Assembly: GCF_017875955.1 (NCBI RefSeq) | Contig: NZ_JAGINK010000001.1 | Coordinates: 1,183,001-1,247,000, forward strand | DNA: 64,000 bases | Direction: 5' to 3' | From: Pseudomonas sp. BP8 | Lineage (GTDB): Bacteria; Pseudomonadota; Gammaproteobacteria; Pseudomonadales; Pseudomonadaceae | In this document: piece after piece, positions 36,465-45,257 of the stretch | How the letters are laid out: every line of letters starts with the position of its first letter | Position numbering within the stretch: the first letter of the stretch is position 1 | Translations under genes and position numbers: made by a program | Notes under the pieces: model-generated | Database searches by the model: none | What the model saw: only the letters and a program-made list of their open reading frames with translations | What the model was told of the DNA's origin: nothing

Positions 36465-39407
36465 ATGGCTCAGTACAAGGGCGCATCCCGTCAGCATGAA
36501 GTCAGCAGCAGCCGGCGGCGCAAGGATACCCGTCTCGCCGGGCAGCGCTTCAGTGACTTCTTTCAGTCCGTCGACGGTGCGGTATTCGGTACGTTCGCGT
36601 TGCCGATCCTGGCCCTGATCTTGATCAAGGTGCCGTTCTCGGGCGAGCTGCTGTTGCTCCTGGCCTGGGCCTTCAAGCGCAAATTCGTGGCGGTGGAAAA
36701 CCGCGCGTTTGACTTCCCGTACCGGGTGCCAAAGCTGGCGGACGTCAACGACGGTTCCTACAAAGGGAAGAAGAAGGGCGAGGGCGTCACCCTCTTCGGC
36801 AACGACCTGGAGAGCAAAGAGCAGATCTACGCTGGCGACAGTGACCTGCGCACGCACCAGCTGGTACTCGGCACCACCGGTTCCGGCAAGCCCCAGCCCA
36901 AGCACGCCAAGGTGCTCACGCCGCAGGGCTGGGTCAGCATGGGCCAGCTCAAGGTGGGCGACAGCGTGTCTACCCCGGATGGCAAGCAGGCCGCTGTGCT
37001 GCGGGTGATCGAACAGGGCGTTCAGCCGATCTGGACCCTGGCCACGCGCGACGGCCGCCGTGCCCAGGCCACCGGCGACCACCTCTGGCGAGTGCTCAGC
37101 CGCGAGCCGGACGGCACTGAACAGGCCCATACCGTGACCACCGATGCCATTCGGGCACTGATGGCGCGTGGCGTCGTGGTGATGCTGCCCAAGGTGCGCA
37201 AGAAGCGCGGTACGGCCAAGTTCGACGGTTGGGCAGAAGTCTGGAAAGTCACCGCTGCCGGCCAGGCGCAGTGCCAGTGCATCGAGATCGATCACCCGCA
37301 CCACCTGTACATTACCGACGACAGCCTGGTCACCCACAACACCGAGCTGTTGCTGGGGATCGTCTTCAACGCACTGGTGCAGAACACCGGCTTCATCTAT
37401 GTCGACGGCAAGGGCGACCCCAAGCTGCAAAAGGAGATCTTCCGCCTGTCGCGCTACCTGGGGCGCGAAGATGACCTGTTGATCATCAACTTCATTACCT
37501 CCGGCCGCGACTTCGTCGAAAAGCAGGTCGATAAAGTCACCAACAACATGAACATGATGGGCAACACCTCGTCAGGCATGTTGATCGAGCTGATCGTGTC
37601 GCTGATGGATGACTCGGGCGGTGGCGGCGACATGTGGAAAGGCCGCGCGATCATGTTCGTGGCGGCGCTGACCCGCCCGCTGACGTACCTGCGCGACAAG
37701 GGCCACATCAACCTGTCGCCAGAGAAGTACCTGGAGTACTTCGAGCTGAACATCATCGAAGAGCTGGTCTGGGAGCATGACGGCAAGTACGGCGACATGT
37801 TCGATGTCATCGTCGCGCCGTTGCGCTCGTACCTGCTGACCCTGCCGGGCTATCAGAAAACCAAGCTGAAGAAGCAGGAAACCAAGACCCTCGAGCAGCA
37901 CGGTTACATCGTCATGCAGCTGGGGCGGATCTTCAACGACCTGACCTTCAACTATGGGCACATCTTCAAGACCCGGGTCGGCGATGTCGATTTCTACGAT
38001 GTGGTGATCAATCGCCGGCTGCTGGTGGTGCTGCTGCCGGCACTGGAGCGTGCACCGGACAGCATGCGCATGCTTGGCAAGATGATCGTCGGCAGCATCA
38101 AGCAGATGATGGCCGGCTGCCTGGGTAACCGGGTCGAAGGGGTGGTGCGCGAAATCATCGACAGCCGCCCGACGGGTTCGCAGTTCCCGTTCTATACCAT
38201 CCTCGATGAATACGGCTATTACGCCGTGGTCGGCTTCGCGGTGGCACCGGCGCAGGCACGAAGCCTGGGCTTCAGCGTGACGTTCGCCGCGCAGGACTTC
38301 TCTTCGCTGAAGAAGTCCAGTGCCGAAGAAGCTGATGCCACCTGGGAAAACACCAATATTCGCGCGGTTGGCCGACTGACGTCGGGTACCGAGTCCGAGA
38401 CCTGGCGGCGCGTGCAGGGTGCGGCGGCTGAGTCTTCGCAGGCCATGGTCGGTAACTTCGAGCGCTCGCCAGGCGGCGCCAACGACAAGCTGCGCCAGTC
38501 CGACAACATCGCCATCGAGCAGCGCAGCCGGCTGAACTACGACGATGTTGCCATGCAGGAAAACGGCGAATTCACCTTCCTCATCGGCAAGAAATCGCAG
38601 AACGGCAAGACCGGTGGCGTTGCGCTGATCCGCGGCCTGGGTTTCTACACCGCTGGCCCGGCGCCGAAAGAAATGCGCATCAACGATTTCATCCCGGTCG
38701 AGCCGCCCGAGCCGTCGGATCTGCCGCAGAGCAGGGAGTCGCGCAAGGCGTTTGTCGACAGCCTGAAAGATGGCTCATTCGCCAAGCGGGTGCGCTCGGT
38801 GGTCAAGGGCGACCCCACCTTTGCCCGGATGCACAGCGTCTTCGAACATAACTATGCAGATCCGGACCGGCCTGTGCTTGGCCGCCTGGATACCTCGTTC
38901 GCTGTGCTCGGGGCGTACCTGACGGGCGAGCTGCAGAAGCCGCGTGCCGCTGCGCCGCTGCCGGAAACACCAGCGCCTGCAGTCGTGGCGCAGGTGGTGG
39001 CTGCACCCGCGCCCACCCCGCCGCCGCACGACCCGCTGAGCCCGGCGGCGATCGAAGCGAGCCTTCTGGCTGTGGCTGACCTGCTCGGGAGTATGCCGGT
39101 GGCCCCGGTGGTTGCGGCTACAGAAGAACAGTTGCCGGACGATGCCGGGGTGGGCGAATTGGCAATCGCCGATCCGCAACAGTTGCTCGACATGCAGCTG
39201 ATGGCTGCCGGTGAGGGCTTTGAGTCGCTGTCCGACAAGTGGGCGGCTGAAGAGCGGATCAAGAACACCTGTGATGCCATCAGCCGCGAAACGGCCTACA
39301 CCCTGTCGGCCGAGCCTGAAGCGCTCGGTGTGGCAGGGATGCGCAAACAACTGGGTGAGCTGGATGCACACTGCCGCACGTTGATCGAGGGGCAGCAGGA
39401 CAGTTAA
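36465..39407 (+). CDS. dotL: Type IV coupling ATPase DotL/IcmO, interrupted by an in-frame intein
   Basis: VirD4-class coupling protein that recruits substrates (980 codons; 830 after intein removal; Legionella DotL is 783; R64 TrbC). An N-terminal membrane pair lies at about 40-70. Walker A is split: GTTGSGK (136-142), then a 150-residue intein (143-292), then TELLLG (293-298). Splicing would restore GTTGSGKTELLLG. Walker B-like YTILDEYGYYAVVG lies near 570. The C-terminal tail (about 800-980) is Ala/Pro-rich, then acidic, and is where Legionella DotL binds adaptors. No other DotL copy is in the window. Confidence 0.93.
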   Translation: MAQYKGASRQHEVSSSRRRKDTRLAGQRFSDFFQSVDGAVFGTFALPILALILIKVPFSGELLLLLAWAFKRKFVAVENRAFDFPYRVPKLADVNDGSYKGKKKGEGVTLFGNDLESKEQIYAGDSDLRTHQLVLGTTGSGKPQPKHAKVLTPQGWVSMGQLKVGDSVSTPDGKQAAVLRVIEQGVQPIWTLATRDGRRAQATGDHLWRVLSREPDGTEQAHTVTTDAIRALMARGVVVMLPKVRKKRGTAKFDGWAEVWKVTAAGQAQCQCIEIDHPHHLYITDDSLVTHNTELLLGIVFNALVQNTGFIYVDGKGDPKLQKEIFRLSRYLGREDDLLIINFITSGRDFVEKQVDKVTNNMNMMGNTSSGMLIELIVSLMDDSGGGGDMWKGRAIMFVAALTRPLTYLRDKGHINLSPEKYLEYFELNIIEELVWEHDGKYGDMFDVIVAPLRSYLLTLPGYQKTKLKKQETKTLEQHGYIVMQLGRIFNDLTFNYGHIFKTRVGDVDFYDVVINRRLLVVLLPALERAPDSMRMLGKMIVGSIKQMMAGCLGNRVEGVVREIIDSRPTGSQFPFYTILDEYGYYAVVGFAVAPAQARSLGFSVTFAAQDFSSLKKSSAEEADATWENTNIRAVGRLTSGTESETWRRVQGAAAESSQAMVGNFERSPGGANDKLRQSDNIAIEQRSRLNYDDVAMQENGEFTFLIGKKSQNGKTGGVALIRGLGFYTAGPAPKEMRINDFIPVEPPEPSDLPQSRESRKAFVDSLKDGSFAKRVRSVVKGDPTFARMHSVFEHNYADPDRPVLGRLDTSFAVLGAYLTGELQKPRAAAPLPETPAPAVVAQVVAAPAPTPPPHDPLSPAAIEASLLAVADLLGSMPVAPVVAATEEQLPDDAGVGELAIADPQQLLDMQLMAAGEGFESLSDKWAAEERIKNTCDAISRETAYTLSAEPEALGVAGMRKQLGELDAHCRTLIEGQQDS
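36891..37340 (+). mobile_element. Class 3-type mini-intein in the DotL Walker A motif
   Basis: In-frame 450-bp insert of 150 codons between Lys142 and Thr293 of dotL. Block A reads KVLTPQGWVSMGQLKVGDSV, block B is ATGDHLWRV, block F CIEIDHPHHLYITDD and block G LVTHN followed by Thr. The first residue is Pro, so there is no N-terminal nucleophile. Instead the Trp after the block B His, the block F Cys and the Thr before His-Asn match the WCT signature of class 3 inteins. The +1 residue is the Walker A Thr. No endonuclease domain fits in this length. Confidence 0.92.
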
Positions 39408-39452
39408 GCGGCTGACCATTGGTCGGCCGCCGTGAGATAGATTTGTCATAAA

Positions 39453-39481
39453 TTGACGACGATATAAATCTGACAGATAAT
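39453..39481 (+). promoter_or_regulatory. Sigma-70 promoter before the zinc-ribbon gene
   Basis: TTGACG (39453-39458), a 17-bp spacer, and GATAAT (39476-39481), in a local AT-rich stretch after dotL. It would start a transcript about 30 bp before the gene at 39517 and could drive the dotD-dotC-dotB part separately from dotI-dotL. Confidence 0.7.
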
Positions 39482-39516
39482 CAAAAACTAGAATTTCTGC
39501 ATGCTATGGTGAGGCG

Positions 39517-40134
39517 ATGGGGCTGTTCAGCACAGGGAAGAAAGTAGCGAAGTACGCGTTCATCAAAATGCCGATGGCGGCGTTGGGCGTGAATCAGCTG
39601 CGTATGGGCAACCAGCACATCAAGGCGCTGTGGCAGTCGAACTTCAGCCCCGCCTGCCCAGAGTGTGAGCGGGGTGTGCTGCTCAAGGACGAGGGCGATC
39701 ACCAGGAGCTTGAGCAGAGCCCGAGGGGCAAGATCCGCGTGCTGCACAGCTGGGGCTGCAACAACTGCGATTTTGCCTTGTTCGAAGAAGATGACGTCAA
39801 GAAGGTCCGTGACCACGCTGCACGCTATCGCAACGAACGGGTGAAAGAGCAGCTGACCACCATCGAGCGCGACGAGATCGAGCGCATCGCGCGCAACCAT
39901 CGCTTGCATTCCAGGGCGTTCTTCATCGCCAGCGTGCTCGCCATGCTTGGTTTTGTTTACATGCTCGCCAGCGGCGCGGGCATCATGGTTGCCTTGAACT
40001 GGCTGTCGATCGGCTTCGCGCTGTGGGTGTTCGGCATGAAGAAGTCCTACCGCAGCTGGCAGGTCTCGACAGGGCAGTTGTTTGTCGACGGTGCGTTCTG
40101 GTTCTGGTTCCAGCATCAGAAGTGGATCATCTGA
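39517..40134 (+). CDS. Zinc-ribbon inner-membrane protein of the type IVB cluster
   Basis: Protein of 205 residues. A zinc-ribbon-like region is seen from ACPECERG and WGCNNCDF (two CxxC pairs, about residues 49-52 and 86-89). Two membrane helices follow at about 132-172. The C-terminus is aromatic (FVDGAFWFWFQHQKWII). I do not recognise a Legionella counterpart. Its place between dotL and the transglycosylase suggests a component or assembly factor of the system. It has its own strong promoter. Confidence 0.7.
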   Translation: MGLFSTGKKVAKYAFIKMPMAALGVNQLRMGNQHIKALWQSNFSPACPECERGVLLKDEGDHQELEQSPRGKIRVLHSWGCNNCDFALFEEDDVKKVRDHAARYRNERVKEQLTTIERDEIERIARNHRLHSRAFFIASVLAMLGFVYMLASGAGIMVALNWLSIGFALWVFGMKKSYRSWQVSTGQLFVDGAFWFWFQHQKWII

Positions 40135-40136
40135 GC

Positions 40137-40661
40137 ATGGCCGGCACGCACTTGTACCGCGTATTCATCGCGCTGACGCTGTGGCCCGCGCTGGTCCAGG
40201 CGGACGACTTCTATGCCGTGCGCCCGGCCGATATCGACTGTGTCGTCCAGGCCGCTCAGCGCCAAGGGGTTCCTGCCAACGTGCTGCTGGCGATTTCCAG
40301 CAAGGAAGGCGGCAAGAACGGACAAAGTGTCTCGAACACCAACGGCACTTCCGACCTTGGCCACTTCCAGATCAACACCACCCATTGGGGCCCGAAAGGC
40401 GTGTTCGCCTCGTACCCGGCCATTACCAAATCCGATGTCGCCTGGCGCGGCTGTTACAACGCGGAATTGGCGGCCTGGCTGCTGCGCCAGAAGCTCGACG
40501 AAAACAACGGTCAGGATTTCTGGACCCGCGCCGCCAATTACCATTCCCGTACCCGGAAATTCAACGATATCTACAAGAAAGACCTGATCCCGCTCGCGGT
40601 GAAATGGGGAAAGTACCTCGAACAGCAGCGCCACGCCCAGTACGTGGTCAGCTACCAGTAG
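40137..40661 (+). CDS. Lytic transglycosylase (TrbN/VirB1-like)
   Basis: Exported peptidoglycan-cleaving enzyme of 174 residues that would open the cell wall for channel assembly. A signal peptide ends near residue 22. The SLT-type domain begins at CVVQAAQRQGVPANVLLAISSKEGG, with Glu57 as candidate catalytic acid, and continues with TSDLGHFQINTTHW. R64 encodes a similar enzyme (TrbN). The start is three bases from the previous stop. Confidence 0.85.
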   Translation: MAGTHLYRVFIALTLWPALVQADDFYAVRPADIDCVVQAAQRQGVPANVLLAISSKEGGKNGQSVSNTNGTSDLGHFQINTTHWGPKGVFASYPAITKSDVAWRGCYNAELAAWLLRQKLDENNGQDFWTRAANYHSRTRKFNDIYKKDLIPLAVKWGKYLEQQRHAQYVVSYQ

Positions 40662-40743
40662 AACAGGCCGCCGCAGACTGCCCGCAGCGTTTGGGCGCAG
40701 GGTCATGCCGGGTCGATCAGAATTACAACTTCAGGAGTTTTAC

Positions 40744-41244
40744 ATGAAAGGAATGCTCATGGGTGCGCGCTGCAGCCAGGTAGGCGGCGTGCTGCTGGCG
40801 TTGGTTGCGCTGGGCGGATGTGCAAGCTCTGCCAAACCCACCACCGATGACACCGAGGCCTTTGCCAGCCGGATCATTGCCGACAAGGTGGCCGTGGCGG
40901 TCAACTCCCAGCACAACTATGTATCGTCGCTGACGGCTGACCGGGTCAAGGCCGCTTCCAGGCAGGCTGCGGTAGACACCGACCAGGTCGATATCGACTT
41001 CATCGGCAAGCCCCAGGAGCTGCTGCAGACGTTCGCCCGCCGCTATGGCTACGCCTATGTCGAGAGTGGCAAGCGCGTCGACCTCAAGCCCATCAACATC
41101 TGGGTGCGCAAAGCGACGCCGATCAACGTCCTCAAGGATATCGCCGTGCAGATCGATACCGGCGCCGATGTCGTGCTCGACAAGAGCACCAATACCCTGC
41201 GCCTGATCTACAAGCCGGTACCTCTGGCTGTGGGGAGGGGCTGA
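40744..41244 (+). CDS. dotD: Core-complex lipoprotein DotD
   Basis: Outer-membrane lipoprotein of 166 residues (R64 TraH). The signal ends in the lipobox ALGGC. The periplasmic domain, with QVDIDFIGKPQELLQTFARRYGYAYVESG..INIWVRKATPINVLKDIAVQI, matches the secretin-N-like fold of DotD. It anchors DotH to the outer membrane together with DotC. AGGAG precedes the ATG at 40744; a second ATG lies three codons on. Confidence 0.9.
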   Translation: MKGMLMGARCSQVGGVLLALVALGGCASSAKPTTDDTEAFASRIIADKVAVAVNSQHNYVSSLTADRVKAASRQAAVDTDQVDIDFIGKPQELLQTFARRYGYAYVESGKRVDLKPINIWVRKATPINVLKDIAVQIDTGADVVLDKSTNTLRLIYKPVPLAVGRG

Positions 41245-41246
41245 TC

Positions 41247-42206
41247 ATGGCGATGGACATGCCCCCGATGACCCTCGAAGACGCCGAGCGCCTGTATGAC
41301 AAGCCTGCCTACGTGCAGCAGCAGGCTGATAACGGTGATGCCCGGTCGGCCGTCGAGGCCATGCGTGACGAGAAGAACCAGGCGTCGGCGGCCCGCGGCG
41401 AGGCCATCCTCGATGCGGCGTTGCAAGTGGGGGTAAAGGCCGGCCTGGCGTGGCAGCTCACCAACATCAACAAGGCCCTGAAGTCGCGCGAGCGTGAGTT
41501 CGATACCGTATACGACTTCAGCGGCCTGATGATCCAGGACCGTGTCGTGCCGCCGGTGATCACCGAGGCGCGCCACCTGTACAACCAGGACGGTGACTAC
41601 ACGCTGCGTCTTTCCGGCGCGTCCTACAAGATCGAGTCGCAAGCGCGCTTTTCCTCGGTGCCGCCAAGCTGGCGCGAATACCTGAGCTTCCCGCTGCCCG
41701 CCATGGACCGCACGTCTCTGGTGTCGGCGCTGATGCCGCGCTCGGACGAGGAAGAGCGGGTATGGAAGCTGGCCGTGCGTGACGGTTGGAAACAAGGTGT
41801 CGAACAGGCAAACCTGATGCTGACCTATGGCTTCGACCGGATGAACCGCGATATCGATGGCATGCGCCGGTTCAGCGAGTTTGCCCGCCACGGCCAGATC
41901 ACCATGCCGATCATTTCCGGTGCCGCGATCCCCGTCACCAAAGAGGGGCAGACGATGGCGGTGGACGAAACCTTGCTGCGCATCACCGCCTTGCCACAGT
42001 TCAATGAAAACATGAGTGCCTGGCGCAGCTCGATTGCAACCTCGACGGTCGCCAATCCTGTGCGCCGGCCGGCACCCGCGCGTGCAGCCAGCCCGGCAGC
42101 GGCGCCCGGCGTTGCCAGCCAGCCAGGTGCGGCCAAGGCCTTTGCCGCACCCGGCGGTGGTGAGCTGCGCGCCCAGCCTGCGGCCAGTGAAGGCCGGCCG
42201 CAATGA
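41247..42206 (+). CDS. dotC: Core-complex protein DotC, without a visible export signal
   Basis: Protein of 319 residues (R64 TraI). The DotC pattern is clear: RGEAILDAALQVGVKAGLAWQ, DTVYDFSGLMIQDRVVPPVITEA and VWKLAVRDGWKQGVEQA. Legionella DotC is an outer-membrane lipoprotein, but here the protein starts MAMDMPPMTLEDAERLY with no hydrophobic segment or lipobox. The frame remains open upstream inside dotD but encodes no hydrophobic stretch. The C-terminus is an Ala/Pro-rich tail. It overlaps dotB by four bases. Confidence 0.87.
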   Translation: MAMDMPPMTLEDAERLYDKPAYVQQQADNGDARSAVEAMRDEKNQASAARGEAILDAALQVGVKAGLAWQLTNINKALKSREREFDTVYDFSGLMIQDRVVPPVITEARHLYNQDGDYTLRLSGASYKIESQARFSSVPPSWREYLSFPLPAMDRTSLVSALMPRSDEEERVWKLAVRDGWKQGVEQANLMLTYGFDRMNRDIDGMRRFSEFARHGQITMPIISGAAIPVTKEGQTMAVDETLLRITALPQFNENMSAWRSSIATSTVANPVRRPAPARAASPAAAPGVASQPGAAKAFAAPGGGELRAQPAASEGRPQ

Positions 42207-43402
42207 AGCAGGACTTTCATGATGACGTGATGATGCTGGAGCCGGGTGCCCTGATCGAGCGCCTGGAGCGGCTGACCAGTTATGAAGACCCGTTTCGCTT
42301 CGATCGTCCTGAGCAGTTCAAGGCGATGATGCTGGAAACCCTGAGCCATGGCGTCAGCGACATCTTCATCCAGCCCGCATTGCCCGTCGTGGTGAAGAAA
42401 TACGGCCGGCTGTATGGGGTCACCCGGCGTGCGCTGGATGTCGGTGAGGTCAACGAGCTGCTCAAGATGGCCGCCAACCGCGACACGGCCACCACCGACA
42501 TCGTCTCCGGCACCGCGGTCAACGAGCGCTACGAATTGTTCGACCCGCAGCGCAAGGATGCCCGCGGCGCGCGCCTGCGTTACGCCTACCGGGTCAACGC
42601 CTCGCCCATTGCCTGCCATGGCGATACATCGTGCCAGATTGTCATCCGGGCGATTCCTGACGACCCGCCACGGATTCAGGACGTTGGCCTGAGCGAGGAG
42701 ATCGTGAGGATGGCCACGCCGCGTGACGGTATCGTCTATATCGCCGGGGCGACGGGCCATGGCAAGACGACCACCTTTGCCGCCATCAACCGCTTCATTC
42801 TTGAAAATGACACGCCGATCAAGGGCAACCTGATCAGCCACGAAGAACCAATCGAATTCACCTACGAAAAGATTCAGAGCAAGCACTCGATCTTCGTTCA
42901 GTCGCAAATTCCTACGCACTTCAAGGATTTCTACCGGGCCAACCGCGAGGCCATGCGGCGTGCGCCCGGCCTATGTGTGATCGGCGAACTGCGTGACCAG
43001 GAAACCATTCGCGCGGCGGTCGAATTGTCGCTGACCGGCCACCCGGTGTTTGGCACGGTCCACGCCAAGGACGTCGCGGCGATCATGCGCAGGATGATCT
43101 CGCGGTTCCCCGAGCAGGAACGGGCGACCGCGATTTACGACCTGGTCGATACCAGCCGGTTCATGATGGCGCAGAAGCTCGTGCCCACGGTCGATGGCAA
43201 GCGCACAGCGGCCCGGTCCTGGCTGAGATTCACCGAGCAGGTACGCGACACCTTGATGGACTTGACCGACATGGGCCGGGTAACCCAGCGGGTCGCCGAA
43301 TTCGTCCGCGAGGAAGGGCATACCTTTGCCGCCGAAGCGGATCGCTTGCTCGCGGCGGGTCTGATCAGCGAGTCGACCGCCCGCGATCTGCGCCACGGTT
43401 GA
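42203..43402 (+). CDS. dotB: Type IVB secretion ATPase DotB
   Basis: VirB11/PilT-like hexameric ATPase on the cytoplasmic side (399 residues; Legionella DotB 377; R64 TraJ). Walker A GATGHGKT is at residues 182-189, an Asp/His box region is SHEEPIEFTYE, a Walker B-like stretch is GLCVIGELRDQETI, and the second His box is LTGHPVFGTVHAKD. All motor elements are intact. ATGA overlap with dotC indicates translational coupling. Confidence 0.93.
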   Translation: MKQDFHDDVMMLEPGALIERLERLTSYEDPFRFDRPEQFKAMMLETLSHGVSDIFIQPALPVVVKKYGRLYGVTRRALDVGEVNELLKMAANRDTATTDIVSGTAVNERYELFDPQRKDARGARLRYAYRVNASPIACHGDTSCQIVIRAIPDDPPRIQDVGLSEEIVRMATPRDGIVYIAGATGHGKTTTFAAINRFILENDTPIKGNLISHEEPIEFTYEKIQSKHSIFVQSQIPTHFKDFYRANREAMRRAPGLCVIGELRDQETIRAAVELSLTGHPVFGTVHAKDVAAIMRRMISRFPEQERATAIYDLVDTSRFMMAQKLVPTVDGKRTAARSWLRFTEQVRDTLMDLTDMGRVTQRVAEFVREEGHTFAAEADRLLAAGLISESTARDLRHG

Positions 43403-43450
43403 GCCGGGAGCGTCCTGTAATGGCATTGCAAGCGAGAGTTGGGAGGGGTT

Positions 43451-43723
43451 ATGGCAAAAGGTCGATATCACTGGAGCAGAAGCGCGCCACCTGCACGTTT
43501 TTTCGTGATCAACGCAAGCGCCGCCTTGCCTTGGTTGATGTTGTTGCTGGTGCCGGCGTTGTGGAAGTTTCTACTGCCGTTGGCGCTGTGCATGACGTTC
43601 GCGTTGGTCTACATCGAGGTCGTGAAGAAAATGACCGTGCGGGCGGTGTTTCGTCAGGCCGGGGTTTTCCTGGTAGGACGAGTGCGTACCACGCACAACA
43701 TTCTCAGAGAGTTGGTCAGGTAG
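43451..43723 (+). CDS. icmT: IcmT/DotS-like small membrane protein
   Basis: Protein of 90 residues (IcmT is 86; R64 TraK). The family start HWSRSAPPARFFVINASAALPWLMLLL, two closely spaced membrane helices (about 25-55) and a basic C-terminus with VFRQAGVFLVGRVR fit IcmT. GGGAGGGG lies before the ATG. It lies between dotB and dotM. Confidence 0.78.
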   Translation: MAKGRYHWSRSAPPARFFVINASAALPWLMLLLVPALWKFLLPLALCMTFALVYIEVVKKMTVRAVFRQAGVFLVGRVRTTHNILRELVR

Positions 43724-43802
43724 AAAACAGTATGCACAAGGCCGGCACATTTCTTTGCGGCGTCGAGGGTGTGAAGGCATTTTCGGCGCAAGGAGGCGTT
43801 GA

Positions 43803-45125
43803 ATGAAGCAACAAGGAGGAGGGCAAAGAAGCTTCACCTGGGATGACCCCGCAGTGCTCATCGGCATCATCCTGGTGCTGTACCTGGGGGGCTGGGGCCT
43901 GTGGTACTTCGCCCACGACAAGATTGCGACCGCCTACGTCTACGTCCGTTACGTGCAGCTATGGCTGTTGAGCGTCATTGGCGACTTCGCCACGCTTCCG
44001 GGGATCTCTGCGATCAATCAATGGGTCGGGCGGATGTGTTCTCCGGACGGCATCGTCGGCGCTTGCCAGCGTGATTTTTCGACGGTGGCATGGAGCGAAA
44101 TCACCTCGTCTTCGCTGGTCATCAACGGTTTCTTGCTGGTGCTGATGGTGATTCTGTCGGTGCGCATGTTCATCCGCATCAACAAGACTCACCCCAAACT
44201 CAAATTCACCAAGACGCATAACATCAAGAGTTATGTGCAAGAGAGCAAGGCGCAGTACCCGCACCTGCGCATGTTCGCGGAGCTCGACCTGATTGCCCAG
44301 CCGCTCGACCATCCGGTATTCGGCATGTCGCAGACGTCTCGCCAGTTTGTCTATGAGCATCTGTTGATCAGTGGCTGGGCGGAGCAGGCGGACCGGACCT
44401 GGGCGCCTACCCTCGATCGGGAAAAGGCCACCGAAGTGATGCGTCGTCAGTTGGGGCAGCACTGGACCCGGGTGGGCAACCTGTCTCCCGCCGAAACCCT
44501 GCTGGTGGCTATTGCGCTGCCCCGGGTGGTGGCGACGGATGCCTCGCTGGATGACAGTGCGTTCAAGGCGGCCATGGCCGACAGTGACTACATGATTGCC
44601 TGGTGCTGGGATCAGTTCAAGGCTCCTTCAGGCAAGGGCAGCAAGGGCAGCAAGGGCGCGCCAGATCCTCATGCGTGGTTGAAACCTGAAGTGCCCCTGG
44701 AAGTGCCACGGGCGATCATTCAGAAATACATCAAGCACCCTAACGCCAGCGCCATTCTGCACGCCCACGCGTTTGTCAGGACGATCATCTTCGCCATGTT
44801 CTTCCAGGCCCGGCGCCTGGGGGTGCTGCCACCTGCGGAAATGCGCTGGTTGCGCTTCTTCGACCGCGACATGTGGTACGCCCTGCAGACAATCGGCCGC
44901 CAGGCGGGCTTTCCGGAGGCGCCGGGGATCCTGTCGCATTTCCTGTACGAGTGCAAAGCGGGGGTATCGCTGGCCGAACCTCAGCTCGACAAGGCGGTTA
45001 ACGGCCTTGAGCAAGCGATGTCGGCGTACAAGTACCTGGAGGCCGACAAGCAGCGCTACGAGGCGGTGCAACTGCAGAAGCATGCTGCAGCCCAGGCGGC
45101 AGCGCTTGAGCAAGGCGTGTCTTGA
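43803..45125 (+). CDS. dotM: Coupling-complex protein DotM/IcmP
   Basis: Inner-membrane partner of DotL (440 residues; Legionella DotM 376; R64 TrbA). Three N-terminal membrane helices are visible (about 17-36, 45-60 and 102-122), then a cytosolic domain with HNIKSYVQESKAQYPHLRMF and HAFVRTIIFAMFFQARRLGVLPPAEMRWLRFFDRDMWYAL (motif shown in two parts across the family). In Legionella this domain binds acidic effector tails. A Lys/Gly/Ser insert lies near residue 280. A strong terminator follows. Confidence 0.9.
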   Translation: MKQQGGGQRSFTWDDPAVLIGIILVLYLGGWGLWYFAHDKIATAYVYVRYVQLWLLSVIGDFATLPGISAINQWVGRMCSPDGIVGACQRDFSTVAWSEITSSSLVINGFLLVLMVILSVRMFIRINKTHPKLKFTKTHNIKSYVQESKAQYPHLRMFAELDLIAQPLDHPVFGMSQTSRQFVYEHLLISGWAEQADRTWAPTLDREKATEVMRRQLGQHWTRVGNLSPAETLLVAIALPRVVATDASLDDSAFKAAMADSDYMIAWCWDQFKAPSGKGSKGSKGAPDPHAWLKPEVPLEVPRAIIQKYIKHPNASAILHAHAFVRTIIFAMFFQARRLGVLPPAEMRWLRFFDRDMWYALQTIGRQAGFPEAPGILSHFLYECKAGVSLAEPQLDKAVNGLEQAMSAYKYLEADKQRYEAVQLQKHAAAQAAALEQGVS

Positions 45126-45156
45126 CGCTGCGGCGATGAGCGCATTGCCACTATCA

Positions 45157-45190
45157 GGGTCATCTCAAAAGATGGCCCTTTTTTGTTTTT
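45157..45190 (+). terminator. Rho-independent terminator after dotM
   Basis: GGGTCATCT-CAAA-AGATGGCCC forms a 9-bp stem with one G-T pair, followed by TTTTTTG and more T residues. It closes the transcription unit ending with dotM. Confidence 0.88.
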
Positions 45191-45211
45191 TTGGTGCCAA
45201 GATCTACTTTT

Positions 45212-45249
45212 TTGTTAGAATACGGTCGTATTGGATTATTAATAAGGAC
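45212..45249 (+). promoter_or_regulatory. Promoter region with palindrome AATACG-GT-CGTATT
   Basis: AT-rich region between the dotM terminator and the disulfide-protein gene. It holds TTGTTAGAA (45212-45220), a perfect 6+2+6 palindrome at 45219-45232, and TTATTAATAA just before the ribosome site. A promoter is likely; the palindrome could bind a regulator. Confidence 0.5.
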
Positions 45250-45257
45250 ATCGAGCC

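Noticed and set aside
36465..39407. Reading the dotL insert as a homing-endonuclease intein or a coding insertion sequence
   Set aside because: The insert is only 150 codons, enough for the splicing domain alone, with no LAGLIDADG or HNH motif and no inverted ends.
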